Source of the DNA: Amaurobius ferox
Taxonomy: Eukaryota > Arthropoda > Arachnida > Araneae > Amaurobiidae
Length of the DNA stretch: 64,000 nt
Direction: 5' to 3'
NCBI GenBank assembly: GCA_951213105.1
Contig: OX578136.1
Coordinates: 153,801,178 to 153,865,177, forward strand
This document shows, in pieces, positions 9,181 through 20,194 of this stretch. The translations under genes were made by a program, and so were the position numbers. Each line of letters begins with the position of its first letter. Position 1 is the stretch's first letter. The notes under the pieces are model-generated. The model saw only the letters and a program-made list of their open reading frames with translations, was not told the origin of the DNA and did not search any database.

Positions 9181-11875
9181 AAATTGCATTGAAGTTGGAA
9201 AGTGTTTCATAATCAATGCTTTAAGCATGATTGATCTTTTTTGTTTTATTAATCGAAGAGCATGGTGTTTATCTAGAGTGAAACAATTTTTATTTTAGAG
9301 TAATTCTCTAGCCATTTTTATAAGAGTGTAATAGAAGCAGAAGCTTACTTAAAAAAATCCTAAATGAAATAAAAATATCTTTTAATCTGTTTCAGATTTA
9401 GATTTCTGAAATTGCTATAAATTTCACTAACAATAATTAGTGGTTGTTAACATAGAAATTCAAACTTTTCAAAGAAAAACTTTTTCAAAGAAATTCATTT
9501 TTTATGATGGTTGGTGTGATTTGTTATAAGAGTTAGATATTTGTTTAGGTGTTAGTACAGTTTAATGTTTACGATTTCTTGCATTACAGCTTAATTAAAT
9601 TTTAACGAAATATACATAAAAATATTTAAGCTGTTCTTGGAGGTTAATAATGTTCAAAGTGATACAAAACTACCATAAAATACAAGAAATTGATATGTTG
9701 ATTTAAGATTTAGCTGTTGTTACATATTTTAAAATATGTACAACTAATTTTAAACGCGAATTTTAGCAATCATAAATTGGGATACTTCAAAATTACGACC
9801 GGTATTTGATAATATTTATTATTATTGCAAAGTATATTAGACTCCGATAAGAACGGAGTTTAGTGTTACTGGAATAAGATTAGAGGTCTTTTTAAATATT
9901 TATTTAAAACGCTTTTGTTATGGGGTAAATAAAATAATACGATATTTCATTTATTTATTTACAAAATCAAATTGTTTTTATGGAAAACTGCTGCAGGTTG
10001 ATCACATACGATTTTTCTCTACATTTATAAATAAGATTTTGGTGCTGCCATCTGTTGGAAAATATAGTTAATATTGTTCTAAAAAGTTTAATCATCAAAA
10101 GTTTTATCAGTTATATCATTTATTTAGAACAAAAATTATTCCTACTATAGTTTTTGACGAATAAACGTTCTAGAAGTTGTCTTAAGCAAAAGATAATCTT
10201 TATTTACATGTGAAAGTAATACTTTCTAAACTGAAAAAGTTTGAGAAATGTGTGTTTAAAAAAGTTACTTGATAATCGTCCTTTGAATTTTAATGGTGCA
10301 ACATTTAATTAAGTGCTTGAATAATTCACCTTTTCGAAACAATTGCAACATGCACTTTGTATTGAATATCAAATATATATGTATCGCGGAAAGCTGCACT
10401 GTATACTCAAGTCATAGGCGTCCATAGGAGAAGGCAAATAATGTGGGGACACTTGGACGTCCAGGAGGGGGGGGGGGGGCTGGACATCAGGGTCACAAAG
10501 GTGGACATCAAGCAGTTCGATGTTGTACGCAGTGTTTCTTTCAGACATACTTCCGGATTTGTATAGGGCAAATAGGCAATTTTCCCCTCTAAAGTTGCAT
10601 TCGCCCCCCCCCCCCCTCGGCCTAAAAGTCCTGAAAGAAACACCGATTGCACATCTTATTCTTGAATTTACCCCCCCCCCCCCCCCTTCCTCTCCTCCCA
10701 TCTCTGGAAGAGATTGTCAGGACGTCCATAACCACAGTTTTTTTTTTAAAAAAAGAACAGTTATATTCTCACGCTTGCAATGATAATAACGCAAAAAATC
10801 GCAGACTAAATTGTCGAGCATTTAAATCATTTGCTTTCTGAAAATGAAGTGTAAGTGATAATACTGAATTTTAGTTGATTGAAGTCGACTTGTAATGAGA
10901 ACTCTTTCTAAACTATGTAATTTTTATTGTCTACTTTTCCTATAATACATGTTCTATGTATAGGGCATTATTATTTTTATGTGTTTAAATACGTTATTCA
11001 TGGTTTCCATATCATTTGCCCAATTTCTATTTTACATGTTTACAATAACATTTTTAGCCCTCTTTATAAGCGCCCTCTATCGATTGACGCAGAACTACGA
11101 ACGACAAGCTTGGAATACAGCCTTTAATGTTAATGAAATTTGACAAAGAATAAAGAAAATAAAACGATCGCAATATTCGAAAACGTGAAATAGAATACTT
11201 TTAATAAGAAAATTATGTATTATTCAATTTTATTATGCACTCCCTTTATACTAGACCGAATCTTTTTTTCTTATTTTAGGAGATTACAAACAAAGTCGTT
11301 AAATGATGGATGTTTAATCTAGGCGGAGTCACTTGTTGCCCAGATTATATTGTTTTTACTTTTCTTTTTAACAAACACTAGTAGAGGTATGTTTAGAAGA
11401 AATTAGTCTCTTTCTAAAACAAGTCTCACAAAATTCCTTGATTACAATAATCCCATTTTTAGCATAATATTATAACAGGTTGTAAACAAATGCAAACTTT
11501 TCCAGAAATTCACATAAACAACTTAAGATAAAATCGGAGAAAATATTTTACAGTTTTGCAAATTATCCTGGAAGTTCCCAACCGTAGTAATCACTTTTCA
11601 AAGACCAAATCAACTCCAAGGGAATAAATATTGCGCCCTAGCTACTAACATAGCAATTACAAATGCCGAAAACAAATAAATAAAATAACTTACGAGAATT
11701 CTAAATGTAACGTAAAACAAATGCACTCGAAATGGGAAACTGCAAAACCAATGCTCATATGATAATTTTAACCGACCCTAAATGCAATTTGGTTAATTAG
11801 CTGGAGTCTCTCGATTTTTGATTTAAACTTCTAAAGATTATGAAAATATTCCATTCATGTATCAATCACATTTTA
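9181..11875. other. Long gene-free AT-rich stretch
   Basis: No domain-bearing open frame. Apart from the poly-G/poly-C cluster at 10464-10690, nothing recognisable was seen. Confidence 0.5.
10464..10690. repeat. Cluster of poly-G and poly-C runs
   Basis: A G-run lies at about 10467-10480 and C-runs at about 10605-10618 and 10671-10686, in otherwise AT-rich DNA. The proline- or glycine-rich open frames in all directions here are products of these runs. Confidence 0.8.
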
Positions 11876-12649
11876 AAAAAAAATCTGATGTGGGCAACAC
11901 ATGACTTTCCTTATATAATGCAATGAATTTACTACTTTTACAGTAAAAAAAATAGGTTTTTCTTATAGTAGATACTTATATTCTTTCCAAGATATTGAAT
12001 TTTCGACAATTAGTTGTCATTTCATTGATTTAGCGTCATTTTTATCCATTTGGCGAGATTTTCGTTAATTTGGCAACATTTCAAAAAGTCGCTAAGTTGG
12101 CGGCATACCACAAAATTCGTCGCCAAAATCTCGTCAAGCGTTATGGACGGAAAAATAAGTTATTCTTCTAGCAGATAAATGACTATTGCCGTTCAAATAC
12201 AAATGTATTACTCAAAGTATCTTTTCTCATGAATGGAACGAGCTAGATCCACGAGAATGATGTCACCCAATTTATCGCATGATATTAGATATAAAAAGTG
12301 AATATGTTTCTCAACAGTTAATATTTTTTTAATTTATGGGATTTTTTGATAAATTTATTTGAAAAATGTGCAATATCTTGAGAACAGATCATGCTAGCGT
12401 TCTAAAGTTTATGTCAATCGTTTTCTAAGGAAAAATTACATAAGAAATGGCTATTTGCGTAACTTTTTTAAAGGTTTTGATTTTTTGATGATTTTTTCAA
12501 AATTTCACTCGAAAATTTAGGGGGGGTTCTGAACATTCGATTGCGTTTAAAAACAATAGGCTTCCAGTATTCGTCGATTGTGATTTTTGTACCAAATTTC
12601 GTTCGAATCGCTCCATTCGTTCGTGAGATATCGTCTCCACAGTCTCATT

Positions 12650-12692
<43 letters not shown>

Positions 12693-12872
12693 TTTTACAC
12701 ACACAAAGACATTGAGTCGGACGGTCTGGGTCTTCAACACACAAAGACATCAGCTGGAAAATGTTTGAATCGTGATCAGTGATGCTTGAAACGTGCTCTC
12801 CCGTCGAAAACTCGAATTCGACTTTTCGACCCCGTCACAATACTTTCTTTATACATTAAGTATATAAGGAAA
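11876..12872 (-). mobile_element. Family-H repeat copy (Helitron-like, non-autonomous)
   Basis: It starts AAAAATCTGATGTGGGCAAC and ends at the hairpin CTTTCCTTATACATTAAG-TATATAAGGAAAG. In between are the TTGGCGAGATTTTCG palindrome module (12049-12136), GAACGAGCTAGATCCACGAG and a long (AC)n tract (12653-12690). A 24-bp LINE-tail insertion lies at 12713-12736. There is no coding capacity. Confidence 0.75.
12713..12736 (+). mobile_element. 24-bp LINE/SINE 3'-tail insertion
   Basis: The insert contains GTCGGACGGTCTGGGTCTTC and sits between perfect 14-bp duplications ACACACAAAGACAT at 12699-12712 and 12737-12750. Other family-H copies have a single copy of the corresponding site. It is the smallest insertion of this tail in the window. 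Confidence 0.8.
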
Positions 12873-12971
12873 GTAAATATATATATCTGAAAGAGAAAAT
12901 GTCGAATCCGTACAGGCTCACCAAATGTAAACTGATCGGCCAAACCGGGCATGTCGTACATATATACATAA

Positions 12972-13513
12972 TGTTACGACTACATAAAATGCTTTTGTAA
13001 TATATTACCTATCTCCAAGGCAACACAACCTTTAAGGGCAGCCATTCATATTACACGAAAGGAAGGTTTCCATACTTTTCAGGGTATAAGTACCAAATTT
13101 GGCGAGCTTTGGAATATATACAACTTTCTCGAAATATCGAATATTCTTGGCGATAAGAGCCCATTCTGAAAGTTTCTACAGAGAATATATAAAAAGAGTC
13201 ATCTCTCAGTTGGAAAGTAGCTGAAATGTTGCGAGCTCAATTTAATTGTGAGAAACGTCAGTGTTTTGGGAATAGTATCAGCTATTTTGTGAATTAGCTG
13301 AGCATTTAATGGCTGTTTTGTTATACCTGACAATTGTTAAGTGATCTTATAAGATAGTTATCGAGCTATTCACTGTATATTGTTCCTGTGTGTGTGTGTG
13401 TTTACTCTTATTAGTACTTTAAAATTAAAATAAAAGTGTTAGTTATCTAGCAATTTGGACTTACACTTGTATTTTGAGAGTACATCTATGATTCAAAGGG
13501 ATATGTCGTAACA
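12972..13513 (+). mobile_element. Solo LTR of a Gypsy-like retrotransposon
   Basis: The 542-bp block starts TGTTACGAC and ends GTCGTAACA, giving TG...CA ends and a 9-bp terminal inverted repeat. It is flanked by ATAA at 12968-12971 and 13514-13517, a 4-bp duplication. It has a TATA-like box with an arthropod initiator in the first half and AATAAA near 13429 in the second, as expected for U3-R-U5. No internal retroelement sequence follows, so recombination between two LTRs probably removed the rest. Confidence 0.7.
13187..13212 (+). promoter_or_regulatory. Core promoter of the solo LTR (TATA + initiator)
   Basis: TATATAAAA at 13187-13195 is followed by TCAGTT at 13207-13212, matching the arthropod initiator TCAGT. 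The spacing of about 20 bp is shorter than the usual 25-30 bp, so the assignment is tentative. Confidence 0.45.
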
Positions 13514-13717
13514 ATAATTTTTAACCTCCTCTCTAAAAATTGTTTATTTTAACCCTTTACGTATCAGATTTTTCTCAAATATGATAGTCAAAGATGGCTT
13601 AATGTTTAATAGCTATTTGTAGGTTTAATTGGATAGAGGGTACTCAGATTAATAATAATTACGCCTTATTTTTATTTTTAAGCAGATAATTCAGGTAGTG
13701 ACATGTTTGTATTATCC

Positions 13718-14018
13718 CAAATTAACTCGGCAAAGAAAGTGATAAAACCGCTAACTTGGGATAGTATTCCGAAATAAAACGTATTATTACTCGGGATAGT
13801 ATTTTGAAACAAAACGTACTATTAACTCGAGATAGTATTCTGAAACAAAGCGTGCTATTAACTCGGAATAGTATTTTGAAACAAAACGTACTATTAACTC
13901 GAGATAGTATCCTAAACAAAACGTACTATTAACTCGAGATAGTATTCTGAAACAAAACTTACTATTAACTCGGAATAGTATTTTGAAACAAAACGTACTG
14001 TTAACTCGGGATGGTACG
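13718..14018 (+). repeat. 36-bp minisatellite, about 8 copies
   Basis: Units read ACTATTAACTCGxGATAGTA followed by TTxTGAAACAAAACGT, with few changes in the inner copies and more at the left edge. The minus-strand open frame over it is just this 12-residue repeat. Confidence 0.85.
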
Positions 14019-14355
14019 TTAGAACGTTAAATTAAACTTTATTCAAAATTTCTATTCTCAGGCAACGAGCTGACACTATTTTGGCATCAGCAACACGGGA
14101 CGAGAGCCGCTCATAGTGGTACCCAATACGGCAGTGAAAGGTATAGTGTACTGGAACTCGTGTAATGCAGGCGGACAGTCGGCAGGGATATGGGGAATCG
14201 CAACGCAGTCGAAATGATGTCGAGACATCGGCTATGACGAAGAACTAACTATTCCGAACTCTGGAGAAACTCGAACTGTTGAAGTCGGGACATGAATGCT
14301 CACGAAAGTTCTTTAAGGGTGAAGTTAAATTGGCTTTACTTGAGACGAAGTGTGT
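14019..14355. other. GC-richer island of unknown origin
   Basis: From about 14060 to 14340 base composition is clearly less AT-rich than the surroundings (for example CACGGGACGAGAGCCGCTC and AGGCGGACAGTCGGCAGGGA). No domain was recognised in any frame. It could be a fragment of an older retroelement. Confidence 0.35.
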
Positions 14356-14643
14356 TGTTGTTGTTGAAACCCAGACCGTCCGACCTACCAGAAAGGTGTA
14401 AGGTAACTGTTTGGACGGTCGGGAAGTGCCACCCAATTTAGACCGGAACCCAGTGGGGGAGGCATCCACAGGGACCGTACCCTCCTTCCCCTACCACCAA
14501 CCTCTCGGAAGGACTTTCGGACCCACATGTTTAACGTGATCGTACTCCGCATGAACACGGCGGCAGTTTTGGCAGTGGCTGGAATCGAACCCGGGCCTAC
14601 CGAGTGCAACTCCAGCGCGCTAACCAATGGGCTACCGCGCCCC
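14356..14643 (-). mobile_element. Complete tRNA-derived SINE
   Basis: This is the best-preserved copy, 288 bp between 14-bp duplications GAGACGAAGTGTGT at 14342-14355 and 14644-14657. On the minus strand it starts GGGGCGCGGTAGCCCATTGG (A-box region), has GGGTTCGATTCC (B-box), a body with CCTTCCGAGAGGTTGGTGGT, the LINE-like tail GTCGGACGGTCTGGGTTTC and a short (CAA)n end. The head can be drawn as a tRNA-like domain for pol III transcription. A LINE supplies mobility. Confidence 0.85.
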
Positions 14644-14659
14644 GAGACGAAGTGTGTGT

Positions 14660-16570
14660 AGAAATAATGAGGCAGGATATCATAAGCAGATTCTTCAATG
14701 TACCAATTCTTTCTTTATTTTCCAGATATATTCATCTCACATCTCTTAATTACAACAATCATATTTTATTTCAGCACAGACGAATGCATGTAATGGACTT
14801 TCACAGAAACAGAAGTAGACGAACAGCTATTGAAGAACATCTCTCTTGACTTATCAACGCTGACGAAAAATAATTATTTACTATTTAGATTTTTAAACGC
14901 GATGAGATTTTAATTATATTTTACAATTTTTAACATTTCAACTTAAATCAAATTAGAATATGAATTTCATTTTATGCCCCTCTGGCGAAACACGTCCTGC
15001 TGCTTTGAGATTACATCGCCAACTAAAAACTAATTACATTATTCTTATTGAAGCGTCTTAGTGTGAATGCGCGTGCTCATGGCGAAACAGAAAAGAATTC
15101 CAATACATTTCAATACAAAATGTGAATCCGGGTAAATGTACAAAAACGCGGGAATGTATCATGACGCCAAGGGTTAACGATACAGGCGGGAAAATTTCAA
15201 GAAGCCGAAATACATAATTGGCGCTTTATCAATTTGGAATAAATATTTAAGAACAAATTTTAGAATCGAAACGAAAATAGAATTTGCCGAATATTAAATG
15301 TAGAAAGAAATTAAATAAATAAGCTGGGGTGCATTTCATAAGAACACTAAGCACAATTAATTTCTAAGTATTACACTAACTTCATCTGGCGAGTAAACTA
15401 TTTCCTAATTTTCATCTACATCTGCAATACGATAAATAAATCTGACCGCCATAATTAAATTATTTTTGTGAGTTATTCAAATTTCATAGAAATTCTCATA
15501 CTTGAATATCTCTATAGACTTCCTTGCTCAAAAGCCGCTGATAAACACACTTTTTTTATAATTTCACCTAAGAAACCACTTTCTTAGAAACCAAATTACC
15601 TAAGAAACCACTTTTCCATTTTGTAATATTTTCCTAACTATAAGCTTTTCAAATTTTCTAGAACTAGTCCATATCGATTAGGTACAAAGATGTTTCATTA
15701 AATAAGGTAACAAAGCCTGGCACACACATGGAATTTATTTTTGGATCAATACGTTCCGATATTATGGACTTGTCAGATCTCTGTTTCTTTTCTGTGCCTG
15801 TAGAAGGTAGTACATATCAAACACATTGTTTAACAAACATTTAAAAATGAACGCATTTGTGAAAACCTGATTATAGTGGCTATAAAGGCTCTTATAGCCA
15901 CTATAACCTGGTCAAACGCTAAGATTCGTAGCATGATAATATTTTTCAGAGTTCAGGGCATAATACCAGCTGCAATTCATCGTTAACTTGTTAAAGTATA
16001 TGGACCTAGATTCTTATCCCGAAAGAAGGTTTAGATCTTGGTGCAAAAAGTTTGATCACGGCAGGATACAACGCTCACCTCGCAGACCAAACCTTGCATC
16101 TAGCGATTATTTTTCTCTTTGGATCTATGAAGAAGCATCTGACAGGGAAGCAATATGGCTTTGAAAACGAAGTCCAGCAAACTATAATGTCTTGGCTGCA
16201 AGACCTTGAAACTGATTTCCTCATGTTTGGTATTTATATCTTGGTGTACCGATGAACAGAAGTCTAAACAAGTATGGAGAGTACGAGGAAAAGTAATTAT
16301 ATCCATGTAAATTACTGGTTATCTTTATATTGATATAAGAATACATGTATTCATACCACCATGTTAATTAAACGTCTTCGCACTTCTGGCCAACTGAATC
16401 GAAAAGTCCAAGCTGCAGCCCTCGGTCTGTATTAAAACGGTCTGTAACTGTTTCCAGCTATGTTTAAATAAAGTTATTTTTAAGAAGTGCAAGTGTCCAA
16501 AGTGAAATAATCTTATCTTCCAAATGATTGTACTATCAATTATATTTCTAAACAGACCTTTTATTGGATC
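14660..16570. other. Gene-free stretch with one perfect hairpin
   Basis: No supported gene. A perfect 15-bp inverted repeat with a 6-nt loop lies at 15871-15906. Confidence 0.45.
15871..15906. repeat. Perfect 15-bp inverted repeat, 6-nt loop
   Basis: TTATAGTGGCTATAA (15871-15885) pairs exactly with TTATAGCCACTATAA (15892-15906). It could be a small fold-back element or chance. There is no T-run or gene context. Confidence 0.7.
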
Positions 16571-17415
16571 CAAAAATCTGATGTGAGCAGCACGACTTTC
16601 CCTGCAGACTCAAATTCATTTTTTCTTTTTCTTTAATAATTCATTAAATTTAGTTTAATTATACAAAATAACAGTGAATTTGCACTTTTAATTCATTTTT
16701 TTCTTTTTCTTTAATAATTCGTTAAATTTAGTTTAATTATACAAAATAACAGTGAATTTGCACTTTTAATTCAATTTTTGCTTTTATTTGGTAACTGGAC
16801 ATTTTTTTAAAGGCGACGTAACAAAAATGCAAAAGAACTAAAACATTTCGAGCACGGTTGGTTCTATAGTAATGGAGTTGGTCTTATTCTTTTCCTCGTC
16901 AAAAATTACGTATAAACCAAGTATTTAATGGATACATATGAGCATACGTAGCCTTTTAGTTTAGATTTGGCGATTTAGTGGGTTATTTCGTAAAAAAAGA
17001 CAAGATCTTCTTTTCCGAATCGTATCAAAGTCTAATCAGCACCAGGGTATTCGACAAAGTGACTATCTACAAAGTTTTGTGAAATTCAATCAATTACATT
17101 TTAGCTAGAGTGGATACATAAGATTTTTGCGGGCCATTTCGCAAAAGAAGGCGGTTCTTTTATCCCGAATTGTACGAAAATCTAATCAGCACCACGGTCA
17201 CACACAAGTGACTTGCCTGTAAAATTTTATGAAATTTGGTCAGTTTTAGAGTTAGAGTGGATACATACATTGCACAGACATACACACACACACACACACA
17301 CACGCACTAATTTTTTTTCTGTAGAGGTCCCAAAACCGTCCAAAACTCGAGTTGCGATTTTCGCCACGATTCCAATACTTTCCCCATACATTACCATGTA
17401 TTGCAGGGAAAATAA
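16571..17415 (-). mobile_element. Diverged family-H subfamily copy
   Basis: It starts AAAAATCTGATGTGAGCAGC and ends with CGAGTTGCGATTTTCGCCACG, then CTTTCCCCATACATTACCATGTATTGCAGGGAAA, a changed version of the terminal hairpin. An (AC)n tract lies at 17281-17304. A 77-bp segment is duplicated in tandem at about 16613-16768. It shares its interior (GGTAACTGG, GGTTGGTCTTATT-type phrases) with the copy at 62748-63456. Confidence 0.6.
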
Positions 17416-17765
17416 AAAAATAATATATCGCCCTTGTAGCTCCATAGTTATAGCATTAACTGAACATGTTGAAAACTCAGGCCACTTGACTCACCCTAAG
17501 GTATGAGCAGCTGATTGAGTGACCCGATCAACTGAACATGTGGAGATCCATATGGTCTCCCGGTTGGGACGTGAGTTTATTACATATAATGTTGTTTGCA
17601 AAGAAAAGAGATACATACGAAAATAAAATTTATTGTACAAATATAAACACTAAAACATGTCTGTGAGCTAACACATGCACCAGCACGGATAGAAACAGCA
17701 AAGAATAGAACAGAAATTGGCGTCCTAGAACTATACGTTTCAATGAGTAGAAACGGTTGTCTTCA

Positions 17766-17960
17766 TCACCTGTGGTGGTGGTGCCTCTCTTGCAGCAGCT
17801 TTACTATGAGACCTGCGGCTAGTATTTCAATGATGTTATTGTGATGGTGGTGCTTGTGGTGATGGTGATGTGCAGTTACCAAGAAGGTACCCTGGTCGAC
17901 CAGAAAGGTGCCAAGAAAGAGGACTGCGAACATCATGGATAAGAACACCCTTCCGTTCAT
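17766..17960 (-). CDS. Candidate histidine-rich secreted small peptide
   Basis: A 64-residue frame. Residues 1-30 look like a signal peptide: MNGR, then a hydrophobic core (VFLSMMFAVLFLGTFLV) and a V-T-A end fitting the -3/-1 rule before residue 31. The mature part is H5-K-H4, a hydrophobic stretch (IIEILAAGLIVKLL) and a closing R-H4-R, so a short helix is bracketed by potential metal-binding clusters. Histidines use both CAT and CAC, so this is not a pure triplet expansion. A good 3' splice site (TTTTATTTTTAG) ends at 17976, 15 nt before the ATG, suggesting a 5' UTR intron. AATAAA on this strand lies at 17629-17634, about 130 bp past the stop. The upstream exon was not found. GTFLV occurs twice at the end of the signal region. 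Function unknown; it could be an antimicrobial, metal-binding or glandular peptide, or a chance frame. Confidence 0.5.
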   Translation of the reverse strand: MNGRVFLSMMFAVLFLGTFLVDQGTFLVTAHHHHHKHHHHNNIIEILAAGLIVKLLQERHHHHR

Positions 17961-18367
17961 TATTGGATTTCGAAGCTAAAAATAAAACGGATAATTTAAA
18001 TACAATCAGATTTTCCCAATAAATCCCATAAATTTAGTCAATTATCGCAAAAATTACTGCAACTTCTGGCATAATTTCTGTAAAATATATCTTTTGCGAA
18101 TTGAATCACCCTCTCAGGAGGTATTGGCCCACTTCGAGTTGTACGAGTATATTTACCTAATTTTCCTAGTATGTAACGTAAATACTGCAACGTTCGCCTT
18201 AGAAATTACACCACCAAAGACATCCCTCCCATGGGATGCCTTACTGCGCAACAAATCTGTTAACAAGATTTGTTGCATAATAAGGCAAGCATACGGTCCA
18301 CAACACGATTCTAATTATTTCCTGTACTTGCCAAATTTATTATTAAACTATAACACTTAAAATTTTA
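17961..18367. other. Non-coding stretch with a 49-bp hairpin
   Basis: At 18238-18286, GCCTTA...GCAACAAATCT pairs with AGATTTGTTGC...TAAGGC around a short loop, with a 4-nt internal mismatch. The 88-residue open frame across it has no recognisable domain. Confidence 0.5.
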
Positions 18368-19139
18368 TTTTCCTTTATAAAGAAAACTGATGTGAAGAAA
18401 CATTTGGCGATATTGGCAGTTTGAATCGAAAAACGGTGTCTTATTCATACTCACGTACAAAATTCTCATCAAACTGTAATTGATATTTAATTAATAGCTT
18501 ATGATGTAAATGGCTATTGATAAATTCTTTGGTATTAAAATACAAAACCATTACAAAAAGTGTCTTCTCTAGTGAATTAAAGAAACTATGATCTACGAGA
18601 ATAGTGTTAACAGATTTGTTGCATAATATTGCATATGGCAAGTGGTATATATTGGATGATATTACTTTTAATTTTATGCAATTGTTTTATTAAATGTATT
18701 TGAGAGAGAGAGATGCAGTATCGTGAGAACGGTTTGTGCTAGCGTTCTAAAGTTTGTATCATTCGTTTTCTAATTTAAATTTACGTCTGACATGACCATT
18801 TATTTATCATTGGGGATCCTGATTTTTAATGTTTTTTCTCTCAAAAATTGATTCGAAAATTGGGGTAGGGAAAATTGAGAACATTCGACTGCATTTAAAA
18901 TCAATAGGGTTTTAGTTTTCACGAATTGTAATAACCGTACCGAATTATTTTCGAAGCCATCCAATTGTTGGGAAGATATCGCGTTCATAGCCTCACGGAC
19001 ACAACTCAAAAACTTCGATTAGAATTCAGGGATGCTTTAAATGTGTTCTTGCATCAAAAACTCGGAATTCAAATTTTTGACCTTGTTCATATTATTTTCC
19101 CTATATATTACATACACTAAGTATGTAGAGAAAGTAAAA
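18368..19139 (-). mobile_element. Diverged family-H copy
   Basis: It starts AAAACTGATGTGAAG and keeps GATCTACGAGAATAGTGTTA, GAGAACGGTTTGTGCTAGCG, CCTCACGGACACAACTC and GGATGCTTTAAATGTG, ending near CCCTATATATTACATACACT. The microsatellite is nearly lost. It resembles the old copy at 3889-6446. Confidence 0.6.
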
Positions 19140-20194
19140 ATGTAGCTGCCTAATTTTCTTCGGGCAAGAGTAACTTAAATTTATTGGTGAAGCTGTGCCC
19201 GGTTATTTACTGTTAATATACCCATTAATTTGATAGTGCCCATAAAAACATATTCGCTTTTAAATTCTACTTAGAAACGGTTTTTCATTGAAATATGAAA
19301 AACCATGAATATAATTTTAAATTTTAACTGTAGGAATCGGATCATTTGTACTCAAGCCATTGGTTAAATATAGAAAACTTTTAGTTATCAGTTAATAGGG
19401 GCATTTAATGGACCATATAAATTAGCGGATGTTTACAAGTTTTTCTCTGATTAAATTAGCTTTTCCTAAGTATGGAATTTGAATTTTTACATGGCCATGA
19501 ATCACAGGAAGTTCAGCTTCAGATCATGAGATCGAGACTTTTGATAGTGGTCACTGCGCAAGTGAAGTTTTTGTGATTGATTTTATATGTTTGGCAGTTT
19601 TGCTTTGGACGTGTTCCTTAAGAGACATTACTTTATGGGCATCATGGCCGTCTATTGCCAATACAAGATCTATCCCCATCCTCAATCGTATTAATCTCAT
19701 TGGGAAATTAAAGATGCATAAATGCAATGGGGATCATAACACTATGGATACAAAAAGTGATGAGGAACGAAAACTCTGGCAGAAATTAGGATCGTCCAAC
19801 TTCAAATAGTCGCAGGAAATCCGTAATGAAATGTATATTTAATCATCACAAACGACATGTGACATGTCGAGAGTAAGATCCTTAAGTTTAAAATATATTT
19901 CATAGAAAGTGGAATAAAATTATTTTTAAAACATAACGAATTTGGTTATCATTAATTAAACAGGAATAAAATTCAGTTTTTTTAACAACATATTTTTTTT
20001 ATTTCTGATGAAAATTATTTTCATGAAAGACTATTTTTTGTCACTTTTCATGGTCCCTATTCAAAACGTAAGGTCGGACGGACAGGTTGCACCTTTGCGT
20101 TAGCATTAGCCAATCAAATCCTTGAAAACATCTATTCTGTGACGTTTCAAACAGCCGATCCGATCGGTAGCCACTTCTGAACACGGCCAAAGTA
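19140..20194. other. No recognisable feature
   Basis: Short open frames only; none shows a domain, signal peptide or splice context I could support. Confidence 0.4.

Noticed and set aside
13718..14018. CRISPR-like array (also 27028-27297, 33297-33405, 59148-59480)
   Set aside because: Repeats are contiguous with no unique spacers, and the genome is eukaryotic. They are minisatellites.
14560..14643. tRNA gene on the minus strand (also near 2680-2748)
   Set aside because: A- and B-box-like motifs are present, but each is followed directly by the SINE body and bounded by SINE duplications. They are tRNA-derived heads.
17440..17580. Possible tRNA-like or SINE remnant (GTAGCTCCATAGTTATAGCA)
   Set aside because: Only an A-box-like stretch is seen. 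No B-box, body or ends could be matched.
17870..17925. Link between the peptide gene (CACCTTTCTGGT) and the SINE tail (CACCTTTCTGGTAGG)
   Set aside because: A 12-base match without flanking similarity or duplications is probably coincidence.
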